Positions 7,938 through 16,482 of a stretch of 64,000 nt of DNA are shown in pieces. A model generated the notes under the pieces. It saw nothing but the letters and a program-made list of their open reading frames with translations, was not told the origin of the DNA and searched no databases. Every line of letters begins with the position of its first letter. The stretch's first letter is position 1. The DNA comes from Pseudomonadota bacterium (GTDB lineage Bacteria; Pseudomonadota; Gammaproteobacteria; Steroidobacterales; Steroidobacteraceae): assembly GCA_023391335.1 (NCBI GenBank), contig JAEWBG010000010.1, positions 1 through 64,000 on the forward strand, written 5' to 3'. Position numbers and translations under genes: made by a program.

Positions 7938-9165
7938 GGTCGCTTAGCACGTCATTGCGCGGCGGTATCCAAGGCGCAGACGCACCGCATTTGCTCGAGT
8001 TATTTACTTCGAGTTCGGTGAACCCCAACCCTTTCTCTCGGTCATATCGCAAATCGCCGAGCACGGGGCGGTGATTGACGATCGCAAACCAGGGAGCGCG
8101 CGCGAAACGGAAGAACGCTGCTGCGTGACAGTCGCTGCGATTCAGTTCACGCAGGTTCTGCACATCCGGGCGGATTTCGCCGTACCACTTGATGGCCGGC
8201 GAGTTGTCCGCATTCACGTCCGCCAGCGGTGCCGTGATCGGCTCATCGAATCCGCGCGTGGGACATCTGGATGCGTCGATAATCGAGGGCGCAAGCGCCA
8301 ACATTGCACGCCGCAGCACGAGCTTCCCGCCACGCGTTTGAACGAACAATATTTCCCAACAGAGCGGATTGGCAGGTAACGGTGTAAGTACCGCATCGAC
8401 CCAATGCGCGTCGTTCAATTGCTCGCGACTGATGCGCTGAACGAGTTGTGCGGCGTGCGAGTGAGCGGTGGCGAACATCGCCGTGACTAAGAGCCAACAG
8501 GCGATGCCGCAAGCGATCGCAACTTCGACTTTGATCGAGCGCGCAATCCACAGCAGTAGCCCCAACACGACCGCCACGATCACGACCGCCGGCACGGGAA
8601 CGAGCGCCGTGGCGATCGGCAACACAATCGCGGCGATCAAGACGGCACGGACCAAGATGCGTCCCACGAGACTACGCAGTGTGAATGCGAGTGGTGCGCA
8701 TGCCGCCCACAAAAGCGGCTCGATGATGAATACCGAATCGCCGTAAAACCAGCCGTTGTACCAAGGCCAAAATGGGTGCACGCCGTAGTTGTTCGTGAAG
8801 TCCATGCCGATATGAAGGAGCGGCACAAAGAAGCAAATGGAGACAATGCGTCTGCGGTCCCCTGCCGAGACGTTCCACTTGCGCCAACGAGCGAACACAC
8901 GAGAACCGGCGAGCAGCAGGAGCCCGGCCATGAGGGCGCCAACGATCGTGTGCGTATACCCCCGATGCTGCAGGAGATAGCTGACCTTCGTGTGAGCCAG
9001 CGTGGTGTAGAGCAAATCGAAGTCAGGCAGATTGCTGCCCAGAGCACCCGTCCACACCAGCAGAGTGCGACCTTGAAGATCGCTCTGCGTCTCGCGCGGC
9101 TCTCGGCGAGTTGCTGCCGCTTCACCGACCAGTGCGCCGATCAACGTGTGTGTGATGTTGTCCAT
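7918..9165 (-). CDS. YdjM-type membrane protein (LexA-binding, predicted metal-dependent hydrolase family)
   Basis: A 415-residue polytopic inner-membrane protein. The N-terminus MDNITHTLIGALVGE, with SNLPDFDLLY and HRGYTHTIVGAL downstream, carries the His/Asp signature of the YdjM family (PF04307). Several membrane helices fill residues 80-230, followed by a soluble C-terminal domain of about 180 residues. The family is named for a predicted metal-dependent hydrolase activity that, to my knowledge, has not been proven. It is transcribed alone and is convergent, with a short overlap, to the small lipoprotein gene. Confidence 0.85.
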   Translation of the reverse strand: MDNITHTLIGALVGEAAATRREPRETQSDLQGRTLLVWTGALGSNLPDFDLLYTTLAHTKVSYLLQHRGYTHTIVGALMAGLLLLAGSRVFARWRKWNVSAGDRRRIVSICFFVPLLHIGMDFTNNYGVHPFWPWYNGWFYGDSVFIIEPLLWAACAPLAFTLRSLVGRILVRAVLIAAIVLPIATALVPVPAVVIVAVVLGLLLWIARSIKVEVAIACGIACWLLVTAMFATAHSHAAQLVQRISREQLNDAHWVDAVLTPLPANPLCWEILFVQTRGGKLVLRRAMLALAPSIIDASRCPTRGFDEPITAPLADVNADNSPAIKWYGEIRPDVQNLRELNRSDCHAAAFFRFARAPWFAIVNHRPVLGDLRYDREKGLGFTELEVNNSSKCGASAPWIPPRNDVLSDPIFDAR

Positions 9166-9390
9166 TGAGGTAGGGATGACTCAGTTGAGAGTTGGCCGTC
9201 TAGGTTGCCAGCAAGAAGTCTGCGTCCTAAGGCGAAGGATGCTCGCTATCACTGTGGTGACTTTTTCGACGCATGTAGACAGACACCCAACCTCGCAATC
9301 GACCACTCGCGTTGCCATCACACTCCACACCTGACACATCACGCGATGCTAGAGTCCCCACAGGTTGACCGATCATCTAGACCGACTCGT

Positions 9391-11913
9391 ATGCGATTAG
9401 AAAAAACACTGCCGCGGATTGTATTGGGTTTGAGCTGTTGTTTGCCGCTGGCGAGCGGTGCGCAAAGTGGAGACGTAGCCGGTGAGATACAGGGCGGACC
9501 GCCACCGAACATCAAATCGCCGCCAGCACCCGCGTTGAAGCCTGAAGACGCATTGAAGACGTTGCATCTGCCTCCTGGGTTTCACGCGGAGATTGTTGCC
9601 AGCGATCCTCTCGTGTTCGACCCGGTGGCGATTAGCATCGCGGCGGACGGACGCATTTGGGTGGTCGAGATGCGAGCGTTCATGCCGAACGTAGAAGGTA
9701 AAGGCGAAGACGCGCCGATCGGCACAGTGGCGGTGCTCGAAGATACGGACAACGACGGACGCATGGACAAGCGCACCGAGTTCGCCGGCGGCTTCGTTTT
9801 GCCGCGCGCCGTTGCGGCCATTGGCGACGGCGTTCTCGTCGCGGAGCCACCGCATCTTTGGTTCTTAAAAGACACCAACCGCGACGGCAAGGCGGACCAG
9901 CGCATCGAAGTAGCGAACGACTACGGCAATCCGGCGAGCCCGGAGCACACCGCCAATGGGCTCATGTGGGCGCTCGACAATTGGATCTACAGCGCCAATC
10001 ACACGATTCGCTTCAAATACAACCACGGCTGGTGGCAACGCGACACGACTAGCTTTCGCGGCCAATGGGGCATTACTCAAGATGACTTTGGGACGATCTA
10101 CTACAACAGCAACAGCGATCCGCTGCGCAAAGATGTCATCCCAGCCGAGTACTTGCGTCGCAATGAGTATCTGGTGAATGCGCAAGGCGCGAACGTGCAA
10201 CTCGCGAAGCCGCAACAAGTGCCACTGTGGCCCGGACGAGTGACGCTCGGTGTCAACCGCGGCTACAAATCGCTGCGCGAGGATGGGACGCTCGAGACAG
10301 TCACGGCCGCGTGCGGTCCAGTGATCTATCGAGGCAACTTGTTTCCAGAAAGCTTCCGCGGCAATGCATTCATTGCGGAGCCGGCTGCCAATCTCGTGAA
10401 GCGTCTAGTGCTCAGCGAAGTCGATGGCATTCCGCGAGCACGCAATGCGTACGCTGAAAGAGACTTTCTCACCTCCACCGACGAACGCTTCCGCCCCGTC
10501 AATTTGTACAACGCGCCCGATGGCTCTCTCTACGTCGTCGATATGTATCGCGGCGTCATTCAGCATCGCATTTTCGTAACGACTTACTTGCGCAACCAAA
10601 TCAAAGAGCGCGGCCTGGAAGCGCCGATCGGTATGGGTCGAATCTATCGCATCGTTCCCGATGGCACGCCAAGGGCGAAGAAGGTCGACCTCGCCTCGCG
10701 AGCATCGGCGCAACTTGTGGATGCGCTCGCGGATCCGCAGGGGTGGATTCGAGATACGGCACAACGCTTGCTCGTGGAGCGCAACGACGCGAACGTCGTC
10801 GCCGCTTTGCGAGCGTTCGCGACGCAGAGTGCGTCAGCGCTCGGCCGACTTCACGCACTGTGGACGTTGGAAGGGATGAATCAAGTCGACGAGCCGACAC
10901 TTGAACGTGCGCTGCGAGATGCAGACGTGCACGTTGCGCAAACTGCAATTCGGCTTACGGAGCCGTTTCTAGCGCGGAATTCGCGGCGGTGGCTAAAGCC
11001 GGTGCTTGCACGAGCTGCGTGGAGCGAGCCGCTCGTACAGAGACAACTTGCACTTTCGTTAGGTGCGGCGCCAGAGGACGACGCCGATCGTGAGCTCGCG
11101 AAGCTCGCGCAACGCACCGGCGATCAAACGTACATGGCAGATGCGATCATCAGCAGCGTCGCGGGTCGCGAAGTGGGCTTCATCGATCTGCTTGCGAAAC
11201 AGACGCCGGAAACATTGAGCGGGCATGTTGCTCCAGTGATCGCGACGGCAACGGCAGCGGTGTTGAAATCGAACAATCTGCACTCGTTGGATGCGCTCAT
11301 GGCGAACTTCAATTCCAGTGCAAGCCAGCGTGCCTGGGTGCTCGATGCGTTGTTGGCGGGCATCGATAAATGCATTCCGCATAATGCACAAGGCATCGCC
11401 AGAACCGTGTTCATTGCAGCGGAACCCAAGGCGCTGATTGCATTCGCCAATAGCGACCGCGCGCAAGCGAGTCGTGCAGCGCAAGCCCTGAAGTCGCTGC
11501 GCTGGCGGGGGATTCCCGTCGATCCGACCCAAGTGCTGACGTCGTTGAACGAACGACAGCGTGCTCTGTACGAAGAAGGACAGAAAGCATTCTCTACCTG
11601 CGCGGCGTGCCATCAGCCGGACGGCGAAGGCATGCCTGGTCTAGCGCCGCCGCTGGTCGGTTCGCGGTGGGTGAATGGCGGCGTCAGTGCGCTCGGCCGT
11701 ATCGTGTTAAATGGCAAAACCGATGGCGAGATGACGATGCCGCCACTAAGGTCGCTGGATGATGAAACGATCGCGGCGATCCTCACGTACATCCGTCGTT
11801 CTTGGGGACATGAAGCGGAGCCGGTAACGCCAGCGCAAGTGCAGCGGATCCGCACCGAAGTCGACGGCCGCCAAGAGCCTTGGACCGAAGCCGAACTTGA
11901 ACCGATGAACTGA
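9391..11913 (+). CDS. PVC-type heme-binding dehydrogenase with C-terminal cytochrome c domain
   Basis: An exported protein of about 840 residues. After a signal peptide (IVLGLSCCLPLASGAQ) comes a beta-propeller of the membrane-bound dehydrogenase type (PGFHAEIVASDPLVFDPVAI; DTDNDGRMDKRTEF; a DMYRGVIQHR-type segment). HEAT-like helices follow. The C-terminal cytochrome c has a CAACH heme motif near residue 737 and a distal Met in the MTMPPL segment. Families of this layout (TIGR02604-like) are typical of Planctomycetes and Bacteroidetes sugar-oxidation loci. The ATG at 9391 starts the signal peptide; earlier in-frame starts exist at 9205 and 9346. The substrate is unknown. Confidence 0.85.
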   Translation: MRLEKTLPRIVLGLSCCLPLASGAQSGDVAGEIQGGPPPNIKSPPAPALKPEDALKTLHLPPGFHAEIVASDPLVFDPVAISIAADGRIWVVEMRAFMPNVEGKGEDAPIGTVAVLEDTDNDGRMDKRTEFAGGFVLPRAVAAIGDGVLVAEPPHLWFLKDTNRDGKADQRIEVANDYGNPASPEHTANGLMWALDNWIYSANHTIRFKYNHGWWQRDTTSFRGQWGITQDDFGTIYYNSNSDPLRKDVIPAEYLRRNEYLVNAQGANVQLAKPQQVPLWPGRVTLGVNRGYKSLREDGTLETVTAACGPVIYRGNLFPESFRGNAFIAEPAANLVKRLVLSEVDGIPRARNAYAERDFLTSTDERFRPVNLYNAPDGSLYVVDMYRGVIQHRIFVTTYLRNQIKERGLEAPIGMGRIYRIVPDGTPRAKKVDLASRASAQLVDALADPQGWIRDTAQRLLVERNDANVVAALRAFATQSASALGRLHALWTLEGMNQVDEPTLERALRDADVHVAQTAIRLTEPFLARNSRRWLKPVLARAAWSEPLVQRQLALSLGAAPEDDADRELAKLAQRTGDQTYMADAIISSVAGREVGFIDLLAKQTPETLSGHVAPVIATATAAVLKSNNLHSLDALMANFNSSASQRAWVLDALLAGIDKCIPHNAQGIARTVFIAAEPKALIAFANSDRAQASRAAQALKSLRWRGIPVDPTQVLTSLNERQRALYEEGQKAFSTCAACHQPDGEGMPGLAPPLVGSRWVNGGVSALGRIVLNGKTDGEMTMPPLRSLDDETIAAILTYIRRSWGHEAEPVTPAQVQRIRTEVDGRQEPWTEAELEPMN

Positions 11914-11933
11914 TGAGGAATTCGCAAGAGTAA

Positions 11934-12084
11934 GACGCAACACAAAGCGCACATAGAGGACTCCATAGGTAGAAGGAAGGTATTGGATACGGCCGTAAGA
12001 CATCCTTGGTTCACCTGGAAACGTACGCGTGAGCACAGCTCGTCCTCACCCTTCAATCTTCTATGTGATCTTTGTGTTGCGTCC
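11934..12084. repeat. Short repeat element with GACGCAACACAAAG inverted ends
   Basis: The left end GACGCAACACAAAGCGCACATAG (11934 on) and the right end CTATGTGATCTTTGTGTTGCGTC (ending about 12083) are near-perfect inverted copies. They enclose about 100 bases of non-coding sequence between the dehydrogenase gene and the bufA2-like gene. It belongs to the same family as the elements at 5536-5804 and 14332-14616. Confidence 0.7.
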
Positions 12085-12114
12085 GGCTCTTATGCAAAAG
12101 TAATAACCCGCAAT

Positions 12115-12142
12115 GAAGCCCGGTCTAATTGCCGGGTGCTTC
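12115..12142 (+). promoter_or_regulatory. Hairpin in the leader of the bufA2-like gene
   Basis: GAAGCCCGG and CCGGGTGCTTC form a stem with a small bulge and a TCTAATT loop, about 60 bases upstream of the ATG at 12201. No T-run follows, so it is unlikely to be a terminator for the upstream gene. It may be a leader structure or part of an operator. No metal-responsive motif could be assigned. Confidence 0.4.
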
Positions 12143-12200
12143 ATGCGAGTCGCCCGTCGCAATCAATGCAACATACTTATTTAAGACTGAGGGATTTGAA

Positions 12201-12458
12201 ATGAAATCGTCCAAGATCTCAGGCGCCGCAATCGCAACCGCCGCCGCGCTCATGTTCGGTAGTGTGGCACTCAACGTCGCGCAAGCCGATGAAGCAAAGG
12301 TGAAGTGCGAAGGCGTCAATGCGTGCAAGGGTCAGTCCGCTTGTGCAACCGCGCACAACGCCTGCCAGGGTCAGAACTCGTGCAAAGGCCAGGGCTACCT
12401 GAAGCTCACCAAAGCCGAGTGCGACGCAGCGAAGGCTAAGGCAGAGAAGAAGTCGTAA
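12201..12458 (+). CDS. bufA2: BufA2-family periplasmic bufferin-type metallophore
   Basis: An 85-residue precursor: an N-terminal signal peptide (residues 1-28, cleavage near AQA), then a short Cys-rich mature peptide with six cysteines, in repeated CKGQ-type units (NACKGQSACA, NSCKGQGYLKL) and ending TKAECDAAKAK. This is the pattern of the BufA2 bufferins, ribosomally made peptides whose cysteines are modified by a BufB/BufC enzyme pair to bind copper. No bufB (DUF692) or bufC gene lies nearby, so maturation would need enzymes encoded elsewhere, or the peptide may act unmodified. An ECF sigma operon is transcribed toward it. Confidence 0.8.
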   Translation: MKSSKISGAAIATAAALMFGSVALNVAQADEAKVKCEGVNACKGQSACATAHNACQGQNSCKGQGYLKLTKAECDAAKAKAEKKS

Positions 12459-12465
12459 TTGAGTT

Positions 12466-12497
12466 CGGGTCTCCCTCGCGAGAGCGGGGGAGACCCG
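12466..12497. terminator. Strong hairpin between convergent genes
   Basis: GGGTCTCCC (12467-12475) and GGGAGACCC (12488-12496) form a perfect nine-base-pair stem around a GC-rich loop, eight bases after the bufA2 stop codon and just before the 3' end of the opposite cupin gene. There is no T-run, so intrinsic termination is uncertain, but the position fits a shared transcript end or 3'-stabilising structure. Confidence 0.5.
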
Positions 12498-12501
12498 GCG
12501 G

Positions 12502-12909
12502 TCACTTGGCCGTTGACGCGCGCGCGAACGGTTTCACTTTGTCTTGCTCGGCGGGATCGTTGCGCGCAATCACCGCACGAGCCGGTTGAGTACTGCTCAA
12601 GTTGATCGCTTCGTGCGGAATGTCGGCAGGAATAAATAAGAACTCGCCTGCTCTACTAATAACTTCGTGCTCGAGCTCGTGACCCCAGCGGGTCAACACT
12701 TCGCCTTCCAGCACATAGATTCCGGTTTCGTAGCCGACATGAAGATGCGGCTCGCTGCGTGCGCCAGGTGGAATGACAACCAAGTGCATGGCCAATCCGG
12801 TCGAGCCGACCGTTTCGCCTGAGATACCGACGAAATAGGGCAAGCGCTGCATCGTCGTGATGGCCGTTTCCGGCCGAACGCCGATGACGCGCGCCTCGCG
12901 CTGTTTCAT
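12502..12909 (-). CDS. Cupin-domain protein
   Basis: A 135-residue single-domain cupin. The first cupin motif is visible as GARSEPHLHVGYETGIYVLEG (metal-ligand His and Glu residues) and the second as GEFLFIPADIPHEAIN. Proteins of this kind bind a metal and act as small sensors, isomerases or dioxygenases; the substrate cannot be read from sequence. The gene overlaps the anti-sigma gene by four bases (ATGA), so it is the third gene of the sigma operon. Like the cupin half of ChrR anti-sigma factors, it might take part in signal sensing, here as a separate chain; this is inference. Confidence 0.85.
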   Translation of the reverse strand: MKQREARVIGVRPETAITTMQRLPYFVGISGETVGSTGLAMHLVVIPPGARSEPHLHVGYETGIYVLEGEVLTRWGHELEHEVISRAGEFLFIPADIPHEAINLSSTQPARAVIARNDPAEQDKVKPFARASTAK

Positions 12910-13580
12910 TTATCGCCCAGGTATTCGACTGAGCTCAAGAAGGTCTTCGCGACTTCATCGGCCGGGATGTCATGACCTAGCACCACCAGCGAACCGCGAG
13001 GTGCAGGCACGATGACACCTTGATATCCCGATTCGTCAACACGCCGCTCTTTGCGAACCGTCGGCTCCTCGGTGAGGATCAGCACGACCGCCGGACCGTG
13101 CGCGGTTTGTACGACCAAGTGCGGAATGATGTGGCCTCTGAACGGGCAACTCGAAGCGTACGAAACCGGTGCTGCGCCGGGGCGCAGGCGCAAGTTCGCA
13201 CGAGTGAGTACTTTGCTCAGCTCGTCGCTTGCGACGCTTTCATCGGTACGGACGATTGCGAACGCTTCCCCTTCGGCATGTTCCACAGCTTGATGAGCCA
13301 ACGTGTCGCGAGTGCCGACCAGCCACAGAGAACCGGCGAGCACCAACCCGAGCACCAAGCTCGCTGCTGCACGCCAGGGCACCTGCGTGCGCCGCACATC
13401 GATGCGCTGTTCGGTGGTGGGAATCTCCACTTCCAGTGCGCGACGGATTAGCCGATCCATCGCCTGCATCTCGTCTCGATAACGCGAGCACTCGGCGCAG
13501 GTCTCTTGATGCGCCAATCCTTCCGCATCGGAGTTCGCGGGGTCCGCACCGGCCAACAAACGGAATTGCTCGCAGTTCAT
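12906..13580 (-). CDS. Anti-sigma factor, DUF3379 type
   Basis: The 224-residue product opens with MNCEQFRLLAGADP and a zinc-finger-like HX3CX2C segment (HQETCAECSRYRDEM), the anti-sigma fold that binds the ECF factor in the cytoplasm. One hydrophobic membrane helix (about residues 70-88, AASLVLGLVLAGSLWLVG) follows, then a periplasmic domain ending near DIPADEVAKTFLSSVEYLGDK. This agrees with DUF3379. It overlaps the sigma gene upstream (13577-13580) and the cupin gene downstream by four bases each. Release of the sigma factor presumably follows an envelope or periplasmic signal. Confidence 0.85.
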   Translation of the reverse strand: MNCEQFRLLAGADPANSDAEGLAHQETCAECSRYRDEMQAMDRLIRRALEVEIPTTEQRIDVRRTQVPWRAAASLVLGLVLAGSLWLVGTRDTLAHQAVEHAEGEAFAIVRTDESVASDELSKVLTRANLRLRPGAAPVSYASSCPFRGHIIPHLVVQTAHGPAVVLILTEEPTVRKERRVDESGYQGVIVPAPRGSLVVLGHDIPADEVAKTFLSSVEYLGDK

Positions 13581-14125
13581 TCTGCGGCCTCCCGTCCGAC
13601 CATCTTGTCGCGCAACGCATGACGCGCACGATGCAGCCGCGTCAGCACGGCCGGCAGGCTAATCTGCAGGTGCTTTGCAATCTCGTCAGTCGAATAGCCG
13701 AATAAAACTTGTAGCACCAAAGGTTCGCGGTGAATCAAATCGAGCTGCAGGATGGCGCGGCGCATTTCGGCAACTTCGTGGTCGTCGTGCTGCATGAAGG
13801 CGTCGACATCGCTGATCGCAGCCACGTCCAGCGCCACCGTCGGTAGCTGCTTACGCTCGAACATGCGTGCGAGTTCACGCCGAGCGATCGTAAATAGCCA
13901 TGACCGTGCGGCGGCCGAATCGGCCAGCGCGTCAATCGATCGCCATGCTCGTATCCACGTCTCCTGCATCACATCTTCTGTCAGCGCGCGGTCGCGGCTT
14001 AGCCAATACACAAAGCGGAACAAATCCGCTCGCAAAGGGACGCAAAGCGTCTCGAAGCGCTGCTTACGCTCGCGCTTGGCGCCAAGGTCCGCCACCAGAA
14101 CAGACCGGTCAGCCGACGTATTCAT
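13577..14125 (-). CDS. ECF-type RNA polymerase sigma factor
   Basis: A 182-residue sigma-70 family protein with region 2 (RADLFRFVYWLSRDRALTED, then VMQETWIRAWRS and ARSWLFTIARRELAR) and region 4 (LQLDLIHREPLVLQVLFGYS, then DEIAKHLQISLPAVLTRLHRAR). It lacks region 1 and is the usual ECF length. It heads a coupled sigma, anti-sigma and cupin operon. The group is similar to ECF units paired with DUF3379 anti-sigmas. Its target promoters are not identifiable here, but the adjacent bufA2-like gene is a candidate because bufferin genes are often under ECF control. Confidence 0.93.
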   Translation of the reverse strand: MNTSADRSVLVADLGAKRERKQRFETLCVPLRADLFRFVYWLSRDRALTEDVMQETWIRAWRSIDALADSAAARSWLFTIARRELARMFERKQLPTVALDVAAISDVDAFMQHDDHEVAEMRRAILQLDLIHREPLVLQVLFGYSTDEIAKHLQISLPAVLTRLHRARHALRDKMVGREAAE

Positions 14126-14733
14126 TACGCAGCCTTAAGCCCTGATGGGATATTGCGGAAAGGGTGGATGGCATCGCGTTCGCCGCGTCTACGCCGCCGA
14201 GATTTTGTGATGCGTGTCGGGAAATATGCGCGGCTATGCTGCATGAGGCCCTTGCCTGCCGCAAGGGCCAGTTGTCGGGCTGTTTCACCCGGCCTCAGTG
14301 CCGGGGCCGAAGAGCAAGAAGACTAGAGACGGACGGACACAAAGAACACAAAGACTACCCATGGAGCACAAGGAGAGAGGAGCGGGAGGAGGCCGAAAGT
14401 TGGTTTTTGTTTGTTGTGCCTCCGTTGCAGAGTTGGGGGATCACTGAGGGTCAGCGTCATTCGGGGACGGCACGGGTCCGGGCATCGATGAGCGAGGGGA
14501 TGCTGGCCCATCCTCACTCAACCAACAATCGCGCAAGGCGCAGACCATCTCATTTCCGCGTTCCGCCCTTTGTCCTTTTTGTTCTTTGTGGCTGTCTGTG
14601 CTCTTTGTGTTACGTCTGAGTTCGTGCGTGTGCTCTGGCTTGCGCGTAGCGCTTGCCTGCCAGCGGCTTCCTTGCCGTTAGGCTTGCCTGCCGACATCGT
14701 CGGCTTGCGGCTTTTCTTTTAGAGATCCCGTCC
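14126..14733. repeat. Gene-free region with CACAAAG inverted-end element and a REP-like triple hairpin
   Basis: No supported gene. An element with ends GACGGACACAAAGAACACAAAG (14332 on) and GTGCTCTTTGTGTTACGTC (ending about 14616) encloses about 240 bases. It is directly followed by a REP-like triple-hairpin copy (14634-14715: GCGCGTAGCGC, then CGGCTTCCTTGCCG, then GCCGACATCGTCGGC) ending in CTTTTCTTTT. The first 200 bases are upstream of the sigma operon and should hold its promoter, but no motif is convincing. Confidence 0.65.
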
Positions 14734-14734
14734 C

Positions 14735-15277
14735 CTAGCGGTTACGAATCATCACAAACTGAGTCGGTGCATCGACATTCAGATGCACGCGGTCGGAGAA
14801 GATCGCGATGACGCGTATTTCGACATCCGCACCGATCATGATCTGCTGGTCGCGAGAGCGCGAAACGCGAACCAGACGGCGTCGGCGGCCGCCGTCGGCC
14901 AGCAACACTTCTGTCGTGCGCGGCATCGGTTCGATCATCGAAGAGTCGTAGAGTTCGGGAAGGATGACGGCGACGTCTTCGTCGACGGTCACGCTGAAAT
15001 GCGCGTGTTGAGCGCTCACCTCCGACAGTTCGACTTCGATCGCGTTGCCGATTTGCAGCGATTGCCCAGCCCGTCGGGATAAGACGAGCATCGTCATACC
15101 AAGACACCGATCCAGATCATTCTCATCCTGTGCATCTGCCGTATTTCCCTTCAGCAACAGGCGACCTTGCGGCGTGCTGAGCACACGCAGCCACAGATCG
15201 CGCAGGCCTGGATCCCCCGAATACTTCTCGTGTATGCGCTGACGAACGTGTTCGTCGATCGGTCCGATGTTGTTCAT
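14735..15277 (-). CDS. Single-chain protein with two tandem CsrA-like RNA-binding domains
   Basis: A 180-residue protein. Residues 1-60 are an unrecognised, mostly helical leader (DEHVRQRIHEKYS, LRDLWLRVLSTPQGRLLL). Residues 63-110 align with CsrA from its first Met: MLVLSRRAGQSLQIGNAIEV to VAVILPELY. Residues 135-178 form a second CsrA-like unit: LVRVSRSRDQQIMIGADVEI to APTQFVMIR. By alignment to E. coli CsrA, the key Arg6 is present in both (R68, R140). Arg44 is kept only in the second (R178) and is Leu in the first (L106). Normal CsrA is about 61 residues and dimerises. The start at 15277 has AAGGA seven bases upstream; 15343 is an alternative without a clear site. Confidence 0.8.
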   Translation of the reverse strand: MNNIGPIDEHVRQRIHEKYSGDPGLRDLWLRVLSTPQGRLLLKGNTADAQDENDLDRCLGMTMLVLSRRAGQSLQIGNAIEVELSEVSAQHAHFSVTVDEDVAVILPELYDSSMIEPMPRTTEVLLADGGRRRRLVRVSRSRDQQIMIGADVEIRVIAIFSDRVHLNVDAPTQFVMIRNR

Positions 15278-15457
15278 AGGTGTTTCCTTACGGTGCGCGC
15301 AGTCTCTACGTGGAAGGCGCACGCGACAACGCACAATCACCATAATTGGGTGAGTTCATCGAGCAGCGCTGAAAAGTGTGCGCTAGTGCAGGAAAGTTGG
15401 TGAGGGCGAGCTCGGTACGCGTAGGGATTTTGTGAACAATCGTTGCCGGTTGCGCGA

Positions 15458-16462
15458 TCAACTCGGCTCTTCTACGACATAACCTTTCGCCCGCAATCGC
15501 TCCATCCAACTCTGCGACTGCAATATCACCGAGACCGGCAACACTGCGAACGTCGCGCTGTTGCGAGTAAGGGCGTTCTCCGCCGCTTGCATCCAGATGT
15601 CGGCGAAGCGTTGCGGTAGATCCTTGAAGCCGTACTTTTCCAAAACTGTGGCGCTCATCACGGCGTTGAGGCACGCAGGTCCAGGCTCGTGGATGGACAT
15701 CTGGCGCATAGCCTCCACATTGCCGACGGCCCAGGCGTTCGCACGAGCGCGCAGCGCGTCCAAGTCCGATTCCAATCGCCCCATCGTTTGGGACAGGCAT
15801 TCGACGTCGTTCAAAGACTCTTTGGAAAATTCTTTGATTGCCTGCCTCGCCTTGTCCGTCGGCAGCTCGAGTGCTGGAATCGTGATGGGGACTTTTTTCT
15901 TCTTCGCCAGTTCCTCGATGCGCGGCCAAATCGGATCTTTCCAAGTCATCCCGACGCGATCGATCGCCTTCGAGTACAGTCGTTGTGCTGCGAAGATGGG
16001 ACGAAACCGCTCCAAGCCGCGATCGCTACCGATGTACTTACGTTTCAGCAGCAGCCACCGCGCATATACATCGGGCGGCAATACGTCTTTGAGTTCTTTG
16101 CCGTCCGGATTCTTACGAGCGCCGAGTGCGGAGGGCAGGAGCAACAAGCCGCGGAAAAATCCGATGTCGATTTTGACCTGCACACTGCCGATCACTTCCT
16201 GCGATTCGGCAATCACCTCTTCGACTTCTTTCGAATGCCACTGCATGCGCTTGGGTACGGGGCTGCTCGAACCGAGTATCCAAAGCACGTGATCGCCTTT
16301 AGCAACCTTCCACAAGCCAGGCCCGGGTTGTTCGCCTGTGACGAGTAGCTGCTCGACCGAATCTTCGTCGGTTTGAATCTCGTCGGCCGCGATGCGCATG
16401 GGCGCGAGCACGACGAGTGCAACTGCGATGAAGAGAGTCGGAATCCACTTGCGATTGTGCAT
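15458..16462 (-). CDS. TraB/GumN family protein
   Basis: A 334-residue exported protein with signal peptide (LFIAVALVVLAPMRIAA). The family core GLWKVAKGDHVLWILGSSSPVPKRMQW resembles the TraB/GumN signature, in which a GxH-like element near the N-terminus and paired Glu/Gln segments recall the EreA/ChaN/TIKI fold. The activity of the bacterial members is unsettled; metallopeptidase-like function has been proposed for TIKI relatives. It lies 20 bases downstream of the TIGR02466 gene on the same strand. The ATG at 16462 was chosen because it starts the signal peptide; 16492 would overlap the upstream gene. Confidence 0.83.
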   Translation of the reverse strand: MHNRKWIPTLFIAVALVVLAPMRIAADEIQTDEDSVEQLLVTGEQPGPGLWKVAKGDHVLWILGSSSPVPKRMQWHSKEVEEVIAESQEVIGSVQVKIDIGFFRGLLLLPSALGARKNPDGKELKDVLPPDVYARWLLLKRKYIGSDRGLERFRPIFAAQRLYSKAIDRVGMTWKDPIWPRIEELAKKKKVPITIPALELPTDKARQAIKEFSKESLNDVECLSQTMGRLESDLDALRARANAWAVGNVEAMRQMSIHEPGPACLNAVMSATVLEKYGFKDLPQRFADIWMQAAENALTRNSATFAVLPVSVILQSQSWMERLRAKGYVVEEPS

Positions 16463-16482
16463 CCCGCGCCCCTGCTGGTCTG

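Noticed and set aside
14037..14060. Second GACGCAAAGC-like riboswitch motif
   Set aside because: It lies inside the sigma factor coding region and lacks the other conserved parts of the aptamer.
14164..14619. Open frame of 151 codons in the gap before the CsrA-like gene
   Set aside because: It runs through the CACAAAG repeat element, has no family similarity and has no good ribosome site.
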